Shown: positions 1 through 8,661, counted from the first letter of the stretch. The stretch: DNA of 64,000 nt from Erythrobacter sp. (GCA_024642565.1 JAHEAV010000006.1:56693-120692), one strand, 5' to 3'. A program made the numbers and translations. Notes: generated from the sequence alone by a model not told the origin.

Positions 1-1236
1 CATGACCGGACCGATCGGCAGCTCTTCAATCCGATGCTGGCGCGCGGTTCCACGCTAACCTTGGCCAACAATCTGATCCATGCCGATGCGGTTCTGCGCG
101 AACCGACCAGCGGCCGCGAAATCGGACAAGTGGCAATTGTCCACGACCTCTCCCGTACCAAAGGGTACGCTGACCTGTCAGTCCCGGGGCTTAAATTCGA
201 TACCGCGCTGCAGCCCGAGCAATTGAGCGAGTTGGCCTTGGGTGTGATTGCGCTCGCAGAAGGCACAATCACCGGAAACGGGCGGATAGACTGGAATGGT
301 GACGCTGTAACCAGCAAGGGCACGTTCAGAACAGATTCGCTGGATTTTGCTGCGGCATTCGGGCCGGTAAAGGGGGCGTCGGGCACGATTGTGTTCACCG
401 ATCTGATCAACATCACCACGGCGCCCAATCAGAAACTGCGGATCGCATCGATAAATCCCGGCGTGGAGGTGATGGACGGAGAAATCACCTTCAGGCTGGA
501 AGACACCAGGAAGCTGTCGGTGACGGGAGGTGGCTGGCCCTTTATGGGTGGCACCCTTTCCCTGCGCCCGGTCATCCTGAATCTTGGAGTGGGTGAAAGG
601 CGGGCTTATGTCTTTGACATACTTGGTCTGGATGCCGCCCAATTCGTTTCCCAGATGGATCTGGCAAATCTTAGCGCCACTGGCATTTTTGACGGAACCG
701 TGCCGATCATTTTCGATGAATTTGGCGATGGCACCATCGAAGGCGGCGCTTTGCGAGCTCGGGAGCAAGGCGGTAATGTGTCCTATGTTGGCGAATTGAC
801 GTATAAAGACCTCTCCCCGATGGCAAATTTTGCATTCAGCACGCTCAGAAGCCTCAACTATCAGAAAATGACTGTGGGGATGGAAGGCAAACTATCGGGC
901 GAATTGGTTACACGGGTACAGTTTGATGGGGTAACGCAAGGTTCAGGAACAAAGACAAATTTCATAACCCGTCAGATTTCAAAATTGCCGATCCGGTTCA
1001 ACGTCAATGTCCGTGCGCCGTTCTATCAGTTGATTACGTCCTTCAAGGCGATGTACGACCCGGCTTTCGTGAAGGATCCGCGCGAACTCGGTTTGGTGGG
1101 CAAGGACGGCAAGCGGCTGAACAAGGGGCAATCCCCGGCTACACAGCCCGGCAATCCAGTGAAGCCAGCGCTGCCCGTTGCAATGAATTCCGATGAACCA
1201 CCCATTCAGAGCCCAGAAAGCGAGCGAGTGCCATGA
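1..1236 (+). CDS. YdbH-family AsmA-like intermembrane transport protein, C-terminal part
   Basis: The reading frame is open from base 1, so the gene starts upstream and about 411 C-terminal residues are seen. The sequence is an alternation of short beta-strand-like stretches with many Gly, Asp and Asn, typical of the C-terminal region of YdbH. YdbH proteins are inner-membrane-anchored, AsmA-like bridges thought to carry phospholipid to the outer membrane. The last 45 residues are a Pro/Ser-rich tail. The stop overlaps the next start as ATGA. The downstream YnbE-type lipoprotein and YdbL-type protein reproduce the ydbH-ynbE-ydbL operon of enterobacteria, which is the strongest support for the name. 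The first base of the gene and its membrane anchor cannot be seen. Confidence 0.8.
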   Translation, partial: HDRTDRQLFNPMLARGSTLTLANNLIHADAVLREPTSGREIGQVAIVHDLSRTKGYADLSVPGLKFDTALQPEQLSELALGVIALAEGTITGNGRIDWNGDAVTSKGTFRTDSLDFAAAFGPVKGASGTIVFTDLINITTAPNQKLRIASINPGVEVMDGEITFRLEDTRKLSVTGGGWPFMGGTLSLRPVILNLGVGERRAYVFDILGLDAAQFVSQMDLANLSATGIFDGTVPIIFDEFGDGTIEGGALRAREQGGNVSYVGELTYKDLSPMANFAFSTLRSLNYQKMTVGMEGKLSGELVTRVQFDGVTQGSGTKTNFITRQISKLPIRFNVNVRAPFYQLITSFKAMYDPAFVKDPRELGLVGKDGKRLNKGQSPATQPGNPVKPALPVAMNSDEPPIQSPESERVP

Positions 1237-1493
1237 CAGATGCCGAAATGACCTTGAAAGGGCCGGTTCCGAAAATTCTGCGGATGCAGAAAGGGTCTCC
1301 GGCTCTGAAGGGTAGGTGCGGGATGGCGCTGGTCTCGATGGCGACGCTGGTGATGTTGAGCGGGTGTATTACCGTCAACGCGCCGGATAAGCCGATCGTG
1401 ATCGAGCTAAATATAAACATCCGGCAGGAAGTAATTTACCGGCTGGCAGAGGATGCTAGCAATACAATCGAAGAGAATGCCGATATTTTCTGA
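1233..1493 (+). CDS. YnbE-like outer-membrane lipoprotein
   Basis: An 86-residue protein with a lipobox LSGC (Cys45) after a hydrophobic run, followed by about 40 residues, which is the size and form of YnbE. YnbE is a small lipoprotein that works with YdbH in the intermembrane bridge. The start given uses the ATGA overlap with the ydbH-like gene. It leaves a long n-region of about 30 residues before the hydrophobic core, so ATG 1284 or 1323 may be the true start. The mature part contains a conserved-looking stretch, VIELNINIRQEV. The stop overlaps the next start as TGATG. The family call rests mainly on lipobox, size and operon position. Confidence 0.75.
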   Translation: MTDAEMTLKGPVPKILRMQKGSPALKGRCGMALVSMATLVMLSGCITVNAPDKPIVIELNINIRQEVIYRLAEDASNTIEENADIF

Positions 1494-1903
1494 TGGGACA
1501 GATTATGACCACGATACGCAAAAATCGCCTCGCTCTTGGCTTGGCCGCCACGGTATTGTCCATCGGCGGTTTGTCTGCCGTTGCCTATGCACAGCGTGAT
1601 CCGGCTTATGAAACGGCCCGTTCAGCAGGGCAGGTCGGGGAAAAGATGGATGGCTATCTGGGGATTGTCGGTGCCGAAACGCCGAGCCTCAAGCAAATTG
1701 TCAATGACATCAATATCAAGCGCCGCGCGGTCTACGCGGAAAAAGCGCAAGCGGCGAATGCTACGCTGGAGGAATATGCGCTGACTGCCGGCTGCCTGGC
1801 AATTTCACGCACCGTCCCCGGCGAAAAGTACCAGGCACCGGACGGGAGTTGGCAGACCCGCACTTCCGCACCGCCGCTGCGGGACAGTCGCTGTCCTGCG
1901 TGA
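1493..1903 (+). CDS. YdbL-family (DUF1318) periplasmic protein
   Basis: A 136-residue secreted protein. It has a signal peptide of about 33 residues (basic start, Leu/Ala core, AYA-Q cleavage site) and a mature domain containing the phrase VNDINIKRRAVYAEKA, characteristic of YdbL/DUF1318. A second in-frame ATG at 1505 gives a better-placed n-region and may be the real start. YdbL is encoded with YdbH and YnbE and is thought to modulate their assembly. Two cysteines in the C-terminal half (in AGCLA and SRCPA) could form a disulphide. It is the last gene of the operon; the next gene starts about 150 bp on. Confidence 0.8.
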   Translation: MGQIMTTIRKNRLALGLAATVLSIGGLSAVAYAQRDPAYETARSAGQVGEKMDGYLGIVGAETPSLKQIVNDINIKRRAVYAEKAQAANATLEEYALTAGCLAISRTVPGEKYQAPDGSWQTRTSAPPLRDSRCPA

Positions 1904-2055
1904 AATCCCGTTGGATTGGGCGGGTAAACTTTCATTGTGCAACTGCACAATCCTGCTGCTCACCGGTTGACTCCAAAATACCCCCCGCCTAAGGGGGCGG
2001 CGCCCTTGGCGGGCAGGTCTTGCCTATGTCCAAATTTCCCTTCAAGGAACACGGC

Positions 2056-2391
2056 ATGAGCGACGACCAGTCTGCACGGGAACCCATTGCTGAGGATGCG
2101 CGGATCGTCGCGCTCGAAGCGCGGCTAAAGGCTGCACGCGAGCGTGAAGAGGAGCGTAACCGGCCATCAGCCACCGGCGCCGATGCGAATTATCGCAGTG
2201 GCAACCGGGTGTTGGCGGACCTCCTCGGCGGGATTCTTGGTGGTTTGGTGATTGGCTGGGTGATTGATTACTTTGCCGGCACTGCGCCTTGGGGTCTGTT
2301 GGTGATGCTGTTCCTCGGGATAGTGGTTGCCTTCAGGAACATTTTCCGGATGGCGAATACGCGTCCCGGCGATACCCCACCTGAGGGGTGA
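2056..2391 (+). CDS. atpI: ATP synthase assembly protein AtpI
   Basis: A protein of 111 residues with an acidic, coiled-coil-like N-terminal third (residues 10-45) followed by two membrane segments separated by a short loop, the architecture of alphaproteobacterial AtpI. AtpI helps assemble the c-ring and usually precedes atpB, as here. I chose ATG 2056 because AAGGAAC lies a few bases upstream; an in-frame ATG at 2026 would add ten residues. The 152 bp before the gene contain a run of C and G (1981-2015) but no clear promoter that I can name. Confidence 0.88.
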   Translation: MSDDQSAREPIAEDARIVALEARLKAAREREEERNRPSATGADANYRSGNRVLADLLGGILGGLVIGWVIDYFAGTAPWGLLVMLFLGIVVAFRNIFRMANTRPGDTPPEG

Positions 2392-2433
2392 GCAGGGGCG
2401 TTTTCGTTCAAGTGGCGTAGGGACGTTTGTAAC

Positions 2434-3222
2434 GTGGCAGCCGAAGTGGCCAAAGTAGATCCAATGCACCAGTTCACGATTCAGCCGATCTTCGGATCGC
2501 AGAATTGGGAGCTGGCCGGATATAACATCGCCTTCACCAACAGCGCGATGTGGATGCTTATCGCAACCGTCGTGCTGTGGATTTTCGTCGCGGGCGGTTT
2601 GCGGCGCGAACTGGTCCCTGGCCGGTGGCAAATGGCGGTCGAATATTTCACCGGCTTTGTGGACAATATGCTGGAAGCCAATATTGGCGAGGCTGGCCGC
2701 AAATACGTGCCGTATGTGTTCAGCCTGTTCATGTTCATCCTGTTTGCGAACATCCTTGGCTTGCTGCCATTGGGCGTTGTTGGCATCCATCCCTTCACCT
2801 TTACCAGCCACTTTACCGTTACCGGTATTCTGGCGATCCTGAGTTTCTCGATCGTTCTGGTGGTCGGTTTCTGGAAGCATGGCTTTCATTTCTTCTCGCT
2901 CTTCGTGCCGCATGGCACGCCGTTGCCGATGATCCCGATCATTTTCCCGATCGAGCTGATCTCGTTCATGGTGCGCCCCTTCAGCCTCGGCCTGCGACTG
3001 TTTGTGGCCATGATGGCTGGGCACGTGCTTCTGGAAGTGCTGTCGAGCTTTGTGATCGATGGAACCAACGCAGGGGTCGGCTATGCCGCACTGGTTGGCA
3101 TTCCCAGCTTTATTCTGATGATCGGCATCTGCGCGCTGGAAATTCTGGTCGCCGGCATTCAGGCCTATGTTTTTGCGCTGCTCACTTCGCTCTACATCAA
3201 CGATGCAGAGAATCTTCACTAA
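2434..3222 (+). CDS. atpB: F1Fo ATP synthase subunit a
   Basis: A membrane protein of 262 residues with about six transmembrane segments. The helix with FMVRPFSLGLRLFVAMMAGH carries the essential Arg that faces the c-ring and forms the proton half-channels. Translation begins at GTG 2434; an internal ATG at 2464 is less likely because homologues begin with a comparable dozen residues before the MHQF sequence. It lies 42 bp after atpI and 48 bp before atpE. No F1 genes (alpha, beta, gamma) occur in the window, consistent with the split Fo/F1 operons of alphaproteobacteria. Confidence 0.97.
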   Translation: MAAEVAKVDPMHQFTIQPIFGSQNWELAGYNIAFTNSAMWMLIATVVLWIFVAGGLRRELVPGRWQMAVEYFTGFVDNMLEANIGEAGRKYVPYVFSLFMFILFANILGLLPLGVVGIHPFTFTSHFTVTGILAILSFSIVLVVGFWKHGFHFFSLFVPHGTPLPMIPIIFPIELISFMVRPFSLGLRLFVAMMAGHVLLEVLSSFVIDGTNAGVGYAALVGIPSFILMIGICALEILVAGIQAYVFALLTSLYINDAENLH

Positions 3223-3270
3223 GACTTTCAATCAACCCATTCGAATAATACGGATAAAAGGAGTTTTACT

Positions 3271-3498
3271 ATGGATCCCCAAGCTGCAAAGCTGATCGGT
3301 GCCGGTCTCGCTGCAATCGGTGCCGGCATGGCCGCCATCGGTGTGGGCAATGTGTTCGGTTCGTTCCTTGAAAGCGCACTGCGCAATCCTGGCGCTGCTG
3401 ATGGCCAGCAAGGCCGCCTGTTCATCGGCTTCGCGGCCGCCGAACTTCTCGGTCTGCTCGCATTCGTTGTCGCGATGATCCTGATCTTCGTCGCCTGA
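3271..3498 (+). CDS. atpE: F1Fo ATP synthase subunit c
   Basis: A 75-residue hairpin of two hydrophobic helices with a Gly/Ala-rich first helix (GAGLAAIGAGMAAIGVG), a polar loop with RNPGA, and the proton-binding Glu in the second helix (AAAELLGLLAF). This is the rotor ring subunit. The upstream sequence AAAAGGAGTTTT is a strong ribosome binding site, matching the high dosage needed for a c-ring. A stable hairpin follows the stop codon. Confidence 0.97.
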   Translation: MDPQAAKLIGAGLAAIGAGMAAIGVGNVFGSFLESALRNPGAADGQQGRLFIGFAAAELLGLLAFVVAMILIFVA

Positions 3499-3508
3499 CA
3501 TATGTTGC

Positions 3509-3540
3509 GGCCTGGCCGGGGCGAAAGTCCTGGCCAGGCC
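3509..3540 (+). other. Intercistronic hairpin between atpE and atpF'
   Basis: Arms GGCCTGGCC (3509-3517) and GGCCAGGCC (3532-3540) pair perfectly. Three further pairs extend the stem inward, giving about 12 bp with an 8-base loop. There is no T-run after it, so it is not a full intrinsic terminator. Such a hairpin just after atpE may protect the atpE 3' end or partly attenuate the b subunits; that role is inferred. Confidence 0.7.
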
Positions 3541-3576
3541 TCTACGCTACTTGCCTGATCCACGGGACCCGAACCC

Positions 3577-4071
3577 ATGCCCCAGATTGCCCAACTTGCT
3601 GAAACCTACTCCAGCCAGATATTCTGGTTGCTGGTGTTCTTCGGCATTGTCTTCGTCTTCGTCGGACGCGGAATGGTGCCCAAGGTCATGGAAACGGTTG
3701 CCCGGCGCGATCAGCAAATCGCCAGCGATCTTGCGGCTGCGGGTGCAGCGCGGGACAAGGCGGATGAAGAAGAAGCTGCCTGGCGTTCGCGTGAAAACGA
3801 AAACCGTGCGGCGGCTCAGGCGATTGTTGCCCAGGCCAAGGCCAAGGCTGCAGCCGATAATGAAAAGAAGCTGGCTGCAGCGCAGAAGCGGCTCGACACC
3901 AAGATTACCCAGGCCGAACAGGATATTGCCGAAGCCCGCAATGCCGCACTGGCCGAAGTGGAAGGTGTGGCGGTCGAAGCTGCGCAGGACATCGTCCAGC
4001 GGCTGGCCGGGGTCAAAGTGACGGCCGCTGTTGCCAAGAATGCGGTGAAGAAGGCCATGACCCATGTCTGA
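3577..4071 (+). CDS. atpF': F1Fo ATP synthase subunit b' (second b-type stalk subunit)
   Basis: A 164-residue protein with one N-terminal membrane helix (about residues 15-33) followed by a long charged Ala/Glu/Lys-rich helix (35-150), the layout of peripheral stalk b subunits. Alphaproteobacteria and chloroplasts use two different b chains that form a heterodimer; this copy lies directly after atpE, where b' is normally encoded. Its end overlaps the next gene by 8 bp, suggesting coupled, near-equal synthesis of the two stalk chains. Confidence 0.92.
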   Translation: MPQIAQLAETYSSQIFWLLVFFGIVFVFVGRGMVPKVMETVARRDQQIASDLAAAGAARDKADEEEAAWRSRENENRAAAQAIVAQAKAKAAADNEKKLAAAQKRLDTKITQAEQDIAEARNAALAEVEGVAVEAAQDIVQRLAGVKVTAAVAKNAVKKAMTHV

Positions 4072-4645
4072 TACGACCATTGCCCAGAATGCCCCCGAGG
4101 TTGTTACCACCAAGGAACCGGTCACCAATGCGGTGGTAGAACATGCCGCCGATCACCACGTTGAACCGGAACTGTTCGGTTTGGCTCCGTTCCAGATCGT
4201 TTCGCTGGCAATGTTCGTGCTGGTCCTGCTCATGGTCTGGAAGAAAGTTCCCGGCATGATTACTGGCGGATTGGACAGCCGGATTGCCGCGATCAAGGCG
4301 CAGCTGGATGAAGCCAAGGCCCTGCGCGCAGAAGCCGAAGCCTTGCGCGACGAATATGTCACCAAGATCAAGACTGCGGAAAAAGATGCCGAAGCCATGC
4401 TCGAAGGCGCTCGCCACGAAGCTGGTGAAATTCTCGAACGGGCGGAAGCGGACGGCAAGGCGATGGTCGCCCGCCGCAAGCAGATGGCCGAACACAAGAT
4501 CGCAGCCGCCGAACGCGAAGCGGTGGAAGAAGTGCGCGGCCGTGCCGTTAACGCGGCAACCATGGCAGCCAAAGGCCTGATCGCGGACAAGCACGATGCT
4601 TCCGCCGATGCGAAGCTGGCCGACCAGATGATCGCCGAAATATAA
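4064..4645 (+). CDS. atpF: F1Fo ATP synthase subunit b
   Basis: A 193-residue b-type stalk subunit. About 45 polar residues precede a single membrane helix (48-64, ending in KKVPGMI), followed by a long coiled-coil with heptad-like Ala/Glu/Arg content. The extended N-terminus before the membrane helix distinguishes it from b'. It is the last gene of the Fo operon and is followed within 30 bp by a terminator. Confidence 0.93.
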   Translation: MSDTTIAQNAPEVVTTKEPVTNAVVEHAADHHVEPELFGLAPFQIVSLAMFVLVLLMVWKKVPGMITGGLDSRIAAIKAQLDEAKALRAEAEALRDEYVTKIKTAEKDAEAMLEGARHEAGEILERAEADGKAMVARRKQMAEHKIAAAEREAVEEVRGRAVNAATMAAKGLIADKHDASADAKLADQMIAEI

Positions 4646-4669
4646 ACACTTCAAATAACGAATTCATGG

Positions 4670-4695
4670 GGGCGGCCAAACGGTCGCCCTTTTTG
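4670..4695 (+). terminator. Intrinsic terminator of the atpI-B-E-F'-F operon
   Basis: GGGCGGCC (4670-4677), loop AAAC, then GGTCGCCC (4682-4689) with one G-T pair, followed by TTTTTG. Placed 25 bp after the atpF stop. It also lies just past the end of the convergent gloB gene. Confidence 0.85.
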
Positions 4696-4715
4696 TTTGT
4701 AGGCTCTCTTAGGGC

Positions 4716-5471
4716 CTAAAAGCTGTCTTTCGCGGCCCGGAGTGCCGCGAATGCTTCTTCGGGCGTAGCCGCGCCCCAGCGCGCCTGTATGGCAGGATCG
4801 TCAGCGCGCAGGAATGGATTGGTCACAAGTTCGCGCGACAGCGGCATTGGCACAGTCCATTCACCTTGACTGCGCTTGTCGGCTATTTCGGATGCATATG
4901 CCGCAAGCGCCGCATTATCCGGATCGGCATGAACGGCGAATTTTGCGTTCGAAGCCGTATATTCATGCGCGCAATAGAGCATGGTTTCGGCTGGAAGCCC
5001 CTTGATTCGCTGCAGGCTTGCCCAGAACTGGTCCGGCGTCCCTTCAAACATGCGGCCGCAGCCAAGCGCAAAAACGCTATCGCCCACAAAGGCGGTGCCT
5101 GCCTCAGGCAGATAATAGGCAATATGGCCATTGGTGTGGCCGCTCACGTCGATCACCTGAGCGGTGAGACCGCCGAGCGATACGGTGTCACCCTGCACGA
5201 CAATGCGATCAATCGCAGAAATCCGCTCCACTTCAGCAGGGGCAACGATCACGCAGCCAGTGGCTTCCTTGATCGCTGCGTTGCCGCCAGCATGGTCAGG
5301 ATGCCAATGGGTGTTCCAGATCTGGGTGATTGTCCAACCCTTGGCCGCAGCCTGGCGGAGGTATTCATCCGCATCCGGCGTATCGATACACGCTGTCTCC
5401 CCGCTGGCGGGATCGTGGATGAGATATCCGTAATTATCGGACAGGCAGGGGAACTGGTGAATCTGGAGCAT
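4716..5471 (-). CDS. gloB: Hydroxyacylglutathione hydrolase (glyoxalase II)
   Basis: A metallo-beta-lactamase-fold hydrolase of 251 residues, the usual glyoxalase II length. It hydrolyses S-lactoylglutathione to lactate and glutathione, the second step of methylglyoxal detoxification. The binuclear metal motif THWHPDHAGG (about residues 57-66) is complete. Further ligands lie in DVSGHTNGHI and GDSVFALGCGR, and YCAHEYT is the glyoxalase II signature. The C-terminal substrate-binding helical domain ends in the Ala-rich tail. It is separated from rpsA by a long terminator hairpin, so it probably has its own promoter between 5472 and 5571. Confidence 0.95.
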   Translation of the reverse strand: MLQIHQFPCLSDNYGYLIHDPASGETACIDTPDADEYLRQAAAKGWTITQIWNTHWHPDHAGGNAAIKEATGCVIVAPAEVERISAIDRIVVQGDTVSLGGLTAQVIDVSGHTNGHIAYYLPEAGTAFVGDSVFALGCGRMFEGTPDQFWASLQRIKGLPAETMLYCAHEYTASNAKFAVHADPDNAALAAYASEIADKRSQGEWTVPMPLSRELVTNPFLRADDPAIQARWGAATPEEAFAALRAAKDSF

Positions 5472-5502
5472 GGCGGCACAATAGTCTGCCCAGCCAAAGT
5501 AG

Positions 5503-5540
5503 GAAAGGCCCGCTTGCTCTGGTGAGCAAGCGGGCCTTTC
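5503..5540 (-). terminator. Terminator downstream of rpsA
   Basis: A perfect 17-bp inverted repeat (5503-5519 and 5524-5540) with a 4-base loop, starting 32 bp after the rpsA stop. On the minus strand the 3' arm ends CCTTTC followed by a pyrimidine-rich stretch. The stem is unusually long and carries AAAG/CTTT ends, so it could act on either strand. Confidence 0.85.
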
Positions 5541-5571
5541 GAATTGCCATATCGGCGTTCGGGTTTGGCGA

Positions 5572-7281
5572 TTACTCGCTCTTGCCCTTCAAGGCTTCGC
5601 CAAGAATGTCGCCGAGCGATGCGCCCGATGCGGATGAACCGTACTGTTCGACGGCCTGCTTCTCTTCGGAGACCTGGCGGGCCTTGATCGAGAAGTTGGG
5701 CTTCTTCGAACGGTCGAAACCGATCACCATCACATCGACCTTCTGGCCGGCCTGGAAGCGGTCAGGACGCTGTTCGTCACGGTCGCGGCCAAGGTCCGAA
5801 CGCTTGATGAACCCGGTCGCGCCGTCTTCACCAACCTGCACTTCGAGGCCGCCGTCACGCACTTCAAGCACGGTCACGGTGACGACATCGTTGCGCTTCA
5901 GCGATCCGGCGCCAGCGGCACCTTCGGCTGTCGGCGCGCCCTTTTCGAGCTGCTTCATGCCCAGGCTGATGCGTTCCTTGTCGGTATCGACATCGAGAAC
6001 GACGGCCTGAATTTCTTCACCCTTGCGGTGCAGAGCCAGCGCGTCTTCGCCCGAGATACCCCAAGCGATGTCGGACATGTGAACCATGCCGTCCACATCG
6101 CCATCGAGGCCGATGAACAGACCGAATTCGGTCGCATTCTTGACTTCGCCGGTGACGGTCGAACCAACAGGATGCTTGGAAGCGAATTCTTCCCACGGAT
6201 TGCCCTGTGCCTGCTTGAGGCCGAGGCTGATGCGGCGCTTTTCCGAATCCACTTCGAGAACAACCACGTCGACTTCCTGGCTGGTCGAAACGATCTTGCC
6301 GGGATGAACGTTCTTCTTGGTCCAGCTCATTTCGCTGACATGGACCAGACCTTCGATGCCGGCTTCGATTTCCACGAAGGCACCATATTCGGTGATGTTG
6401 GTCACCGTGCCGGACATCTTCATGCCGACAGGGTATTTCGCAGCCACGCCATCCCATGGATCGCTTTCAAGCTGCTTCATGCCCAGGCTGATGCGCTGGG
6501 TATCGCCGTTGATGCGCACGATCTGGACCGTGACGGTATCACCGATATTGATCACTTCGCTGGGGTGGTTGACGCGCTTGTAGCTCATGTCGGTGACATG
6601 CAGCAGGCCGTCAATTCCGCCCAGATCCACGAATGCGCCGTAATCAGTGATGTTCTTGACCACACCGTCGATCACTTGGCCTTCGACCAGTTCGCCGATC
6701 AGTTCGTTGCGCTGTTCGGCGCGGGTTTCTTCCAGTACCGCGCGGCGCGATACGACGATGTTACCACGGCGGCGATCCATTTTGAGGATCTGGAAAGGCT
6801 GCGGCATGTCCATCAGCGGGCCGACATCGCGCACGGGGCGGATATCGACCTGGCTGCCGGGCAGGAAGGCCACGGCACCGTCGAGGTCGACAGTGAAGCC
6901 GCCCTTGACGCGGCCGAAGATACGGCCTTCGACGCGCTTGCCTTCGCCAAATTCGTTTTCGAGCTTGTCCCAGGCGGCTTCGCGGCGGGCGCGGTCGCGG
7001 CTGAGCATGGCTTCGCCATCAGCGTTTTCGACGCGGTCAACAAAGACTTCGACTTCGTCGCCGATCGACAGGCCGTGGCCTTCTTCGCCGCGGTTGAATT
7101 CCTTGAGGTCGATCCGGCCTTCGCTCTTGAGGCCTACGTCGACTACGGCAAAGCCGCCTTCGATCGCAGTTACGGTGCCTTTGACGACGCGGCCTTCGAA
7201 GCCGTCTTCGCCTGCACCGCCGAGTTGTTCGTTGAGAAGCGCTTCGAAATCGTCGCGCGTTGGATTGGCGGTTGATGCCAT
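5572..7281 (-). CDS. rpsA: 30S ribosomal protein S1
   Basis: A 569-residue protein made of six S1 (OB-fold) repeats, at about residues 30-100, 118-184, 203-273, 290-360, 377-447 and 465-530. Repeats 3-5 show the usual GxVxNITxYGAFVD / GLVHxSEMSW pattern. S1 binds mRNA leaders on the 30S subunit and allows initiation on structured or weak ribosome binding sites. The gene follows cmk in the same direction, the conserved cmk-rpsA arrangement, but a 466-bp gap separates them and probably holds its own promoter. The C-terminal 40 residues (Ser/Gly/Glu-rich) are outside the repeats. Confidence 0.97.
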   Translation of the reverse strand: MASTANPTRDDFEALLNEQLGGAGEDGFEGRVVKGTVTAIEGGFAVVDVGLKSEGRIDLKEFNRGEEGHGLSIGDEVEVFVDRVENADGEAMLSRDRARREAAWDKLENEFGEGKRVEGRIFGRVKGGFTVDLDGAVAFLPGSQVDIRPVRDVGPLMDMPQPFQILKMDRRRGNIVVSRRAVLEETRAEQRNELIGELVEGQVIDGVVKNITDYGAFVDLGGIDGLLHVTDMSYKRVNHPSEVINIGDTVTVQIVRINGDTQRISLGMKQLESDPWDGVAAKYPVGMKMSGTVTNITEYGAFVEIEAGIEGLVHVSEMSWTKKNVHPGKIVSTSQEVDVVVLEVDSEKRRISLGLKQAQGNPWEEFASKHPVGSTVTGEVKNATEFGLFIGLDGDVDGMVHMSDIAWGISGEDALALHRKGEEIQAVVLDVDTDKERISLGMKQLEKGAPTAEGAAGAGSLKRNDVVTVTVLEVRDGGLEVQVGEDGATGFIKRSDLGRDRDEQRPDRFQAGQKVDVMVIGFDRSKKPNFSIKARQVSEEKQAVEQYGSSASGASLGDILGEALKGKSE

Positions 7282-7747
7282 GGGTTAGAGTTTCCTACAG
7301 TATTTTTTCCGGCCGCCAGGTTGGTTCCCGGGGTCTTGTGGCCGAACTCTCCATCGGGCCGAATGCCGTGATGAAGGCCCTTGGGGTTACGTAGGGGCGG
7401 GGCGGAAATGCCAGTTGCAGGGCCATGTCGGCCCCAGTGCAAACCGGCAATGCTGTTGAGCTTGCCTCCGACCCTGGCCGCAGCCCGTCAGACGGGGCGC
7501 GCTTAAGCGACGGATCAGAGAAATGCAAGTCTTTTGGGGCAGGGCGCCAGTTGGGCCGGATGCACCGCACGGGTTACAAAGGTGACACTGTGTCACCCGT
7601 GCCGAAACGCCGCGAACCCGCGCAAATCTGCCGAAAATCACGCCAGGGCGGCGGGTGACACTGCGCAGGCAGTTTGCCGCTTGGCCCAAAAGGGATGAGG
7701 TTCGGTCCATCGCCAGTTCTATGGCGGAAAATCACCCTGTAGGAAAA
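7282..7747. promoter_or_regulatory. rpsA leader / cmk-rpsA intergenic region
   Basis: 466 bp without a convincing gene: frames that are open here lack coding character and family resemblance. It should contain the rpsA promoter and a long leader. A perfect palindrome lies at 7581-7597 and a partial copy at 7653-7663. No known ribosomal-protein leader structure was recognised. Confidence 0.5.
7581..7597. promoter_or_regulatory. 17-bp perfect palindrome upstream of rpsA, possible operator
   Basis: GGTGACAC (7581-7588), central T, GTGTCACC (7590-7597). The flanks CACGGGT and CGTG lengthen the symmetry imperfectly. The sequence GGGTGACACTG occurs again at 7653-7663. The dyad is some 300 bp upstream of the rpsA start. 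It could be a protein-binding site or an RNA hairpin in the leader; the regulator is unknown. Confidence 0.45.
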
Positions 7748-8371
7748 TCAGGCCGCCAAAGCGTTTTGCGCTGCCGTGATCGCCGCAGCAATCGCCTCCT
7801 CCCGCCCGAGGGCGGTCGTATCGAGGATCAGAGCATCGGTCGCGGGTTTGAGCGGGGCATCCTTGCGGGCGGTGTCGCGGTGATCGCGGCGCTGCAGATC
7901 GTCCTCGATCGACGAAGGTGTGGCCGTGCCGCCCCGCTCCAGAATTTCGCGATAGCGGCGCTGCGCACGTGCGGCCACGCTGGCGGTCACGAACAGCTTC
8001 ACATCGGCTTCCGGAGCAATGACCGTGCCGATATCCCGCCCATCCAGCACGGCGCCGCCCGGCTGCGTGGCAAAGGCGCGTTGGCGTTCGTAAAGCGCCT
8101 TGCGGACCGCCGGATGGATCGACACGCGGCTGGCCAGCCCCCCTGTTACCTCGGTTCGCAGTTCCGGATCGCCGAGCAATGTTTCGGGAAAATCACACGC
8201 CGCCAGCGCATCGCCCGAAATGTCCGGATCGGTGCCGTTCAGGAACACCTGCCGCCCCACTGCACGGTAGAGCAGCCCGGTATCGAGATGCGGCAGGCCG
8301 AAATGCAGAGCCAGCGCCTTGGCAATGGTGCCCTTGCCCGACGCGGTAGGGCCATCGACGGCGATGATCAT
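7748..8371 (-). CDS. cmk: Cytidylate kinase
   Basis: A 207-residue NMP kinase that phosphorylates CMP and dCMP. The P-loop is GPTASGKGTIA (residues 6-16), and the CMP-binding part includes LDTGLLYRAVG and LDGRDIGTVIAPEADVKLFVTAS. The gene overlaps the preceding CBU_0592-type membrane protein gene by 4 bp, and that gene overlaps aroA likewise, so aroA, the membrane protein and cmk form one transcription unit. Grouping aroA-cmk-rpsA is common in proteobacteria. Confidence 0.96.
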   Translation of the reverse strand: MIIAVDGPTASGKGTIAKALALHFGLPHLDTGLLYRAVGRQVFLNGTDPDISGDALAACDFPETLLGDPELRTEVTGGLASRVSIHPAVRKALYERQRAFATQPGGAVLDGRDIGTVIAPEADVKLFVTASVAARAQRRYREILERGGTATPSSIEDDLQRRDHRDTARKDAPLKPATDALILDTTALGREEAIAAAITAAQNALAA

Positions 8372-8661
8372 GGCGTTGCTGCCTGGTTATCCGCCTGCCC
8401 GCCCGCCTGCCGCTGATGCAGCGCCCGCGCCAGCCCAAACAGGGCAATTGCCATCCACACGATTTCCAGAACCATCGTTGGCAGGTTGAAATTCACCGTC
8501 AGCGATACGGTCAGCAGCGCTGCACCGAGCAAGTTGATGAGGTTGAAAGCGATCATGTTCATCGCGGCGGATATATTGCTGTAGGCATAGGCGGCAACGA
8601 TGCAGAAACTACCGGCAAAACCGATCATATCGGCAGCAAAGGGTGTGATGGTATCGGTCAT
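8368..8661 (-). CDS. Small CBU_0592-like membrane protein
   Basis: A 97-residue protein with three predicted membrane helices (about 8-26, 33-55, 60-80) and a hydrophilic Gln/Ala-rich tail. The motif [20 protein letters not shown] resembles the CBU_0592-like domain found in small proteins of unknown function in many alphaproteobacteria. It overlaps aroA (upstream) and cmk (downstream) by 4 bp each, so it is translated with them. No catalytic residues are visible and no function is assigned. Confidence 0.8.
   Translation of the reverse strand: MTDTITPFAADMIGFAGSFCIVAAYAYSNISAAMNMIAFNLINLLGAALLTVSLTVNFNLPTMVLEIVWMAIALFGLARALHQRQAGGQADNQAATP

Noticed and set aside
6028..7275. Long plus-strand frame opposite rpsA
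   Set aside because: Antisense shadow of a clear S1 gene; the translation has no family resemblance and low-complexity composition.
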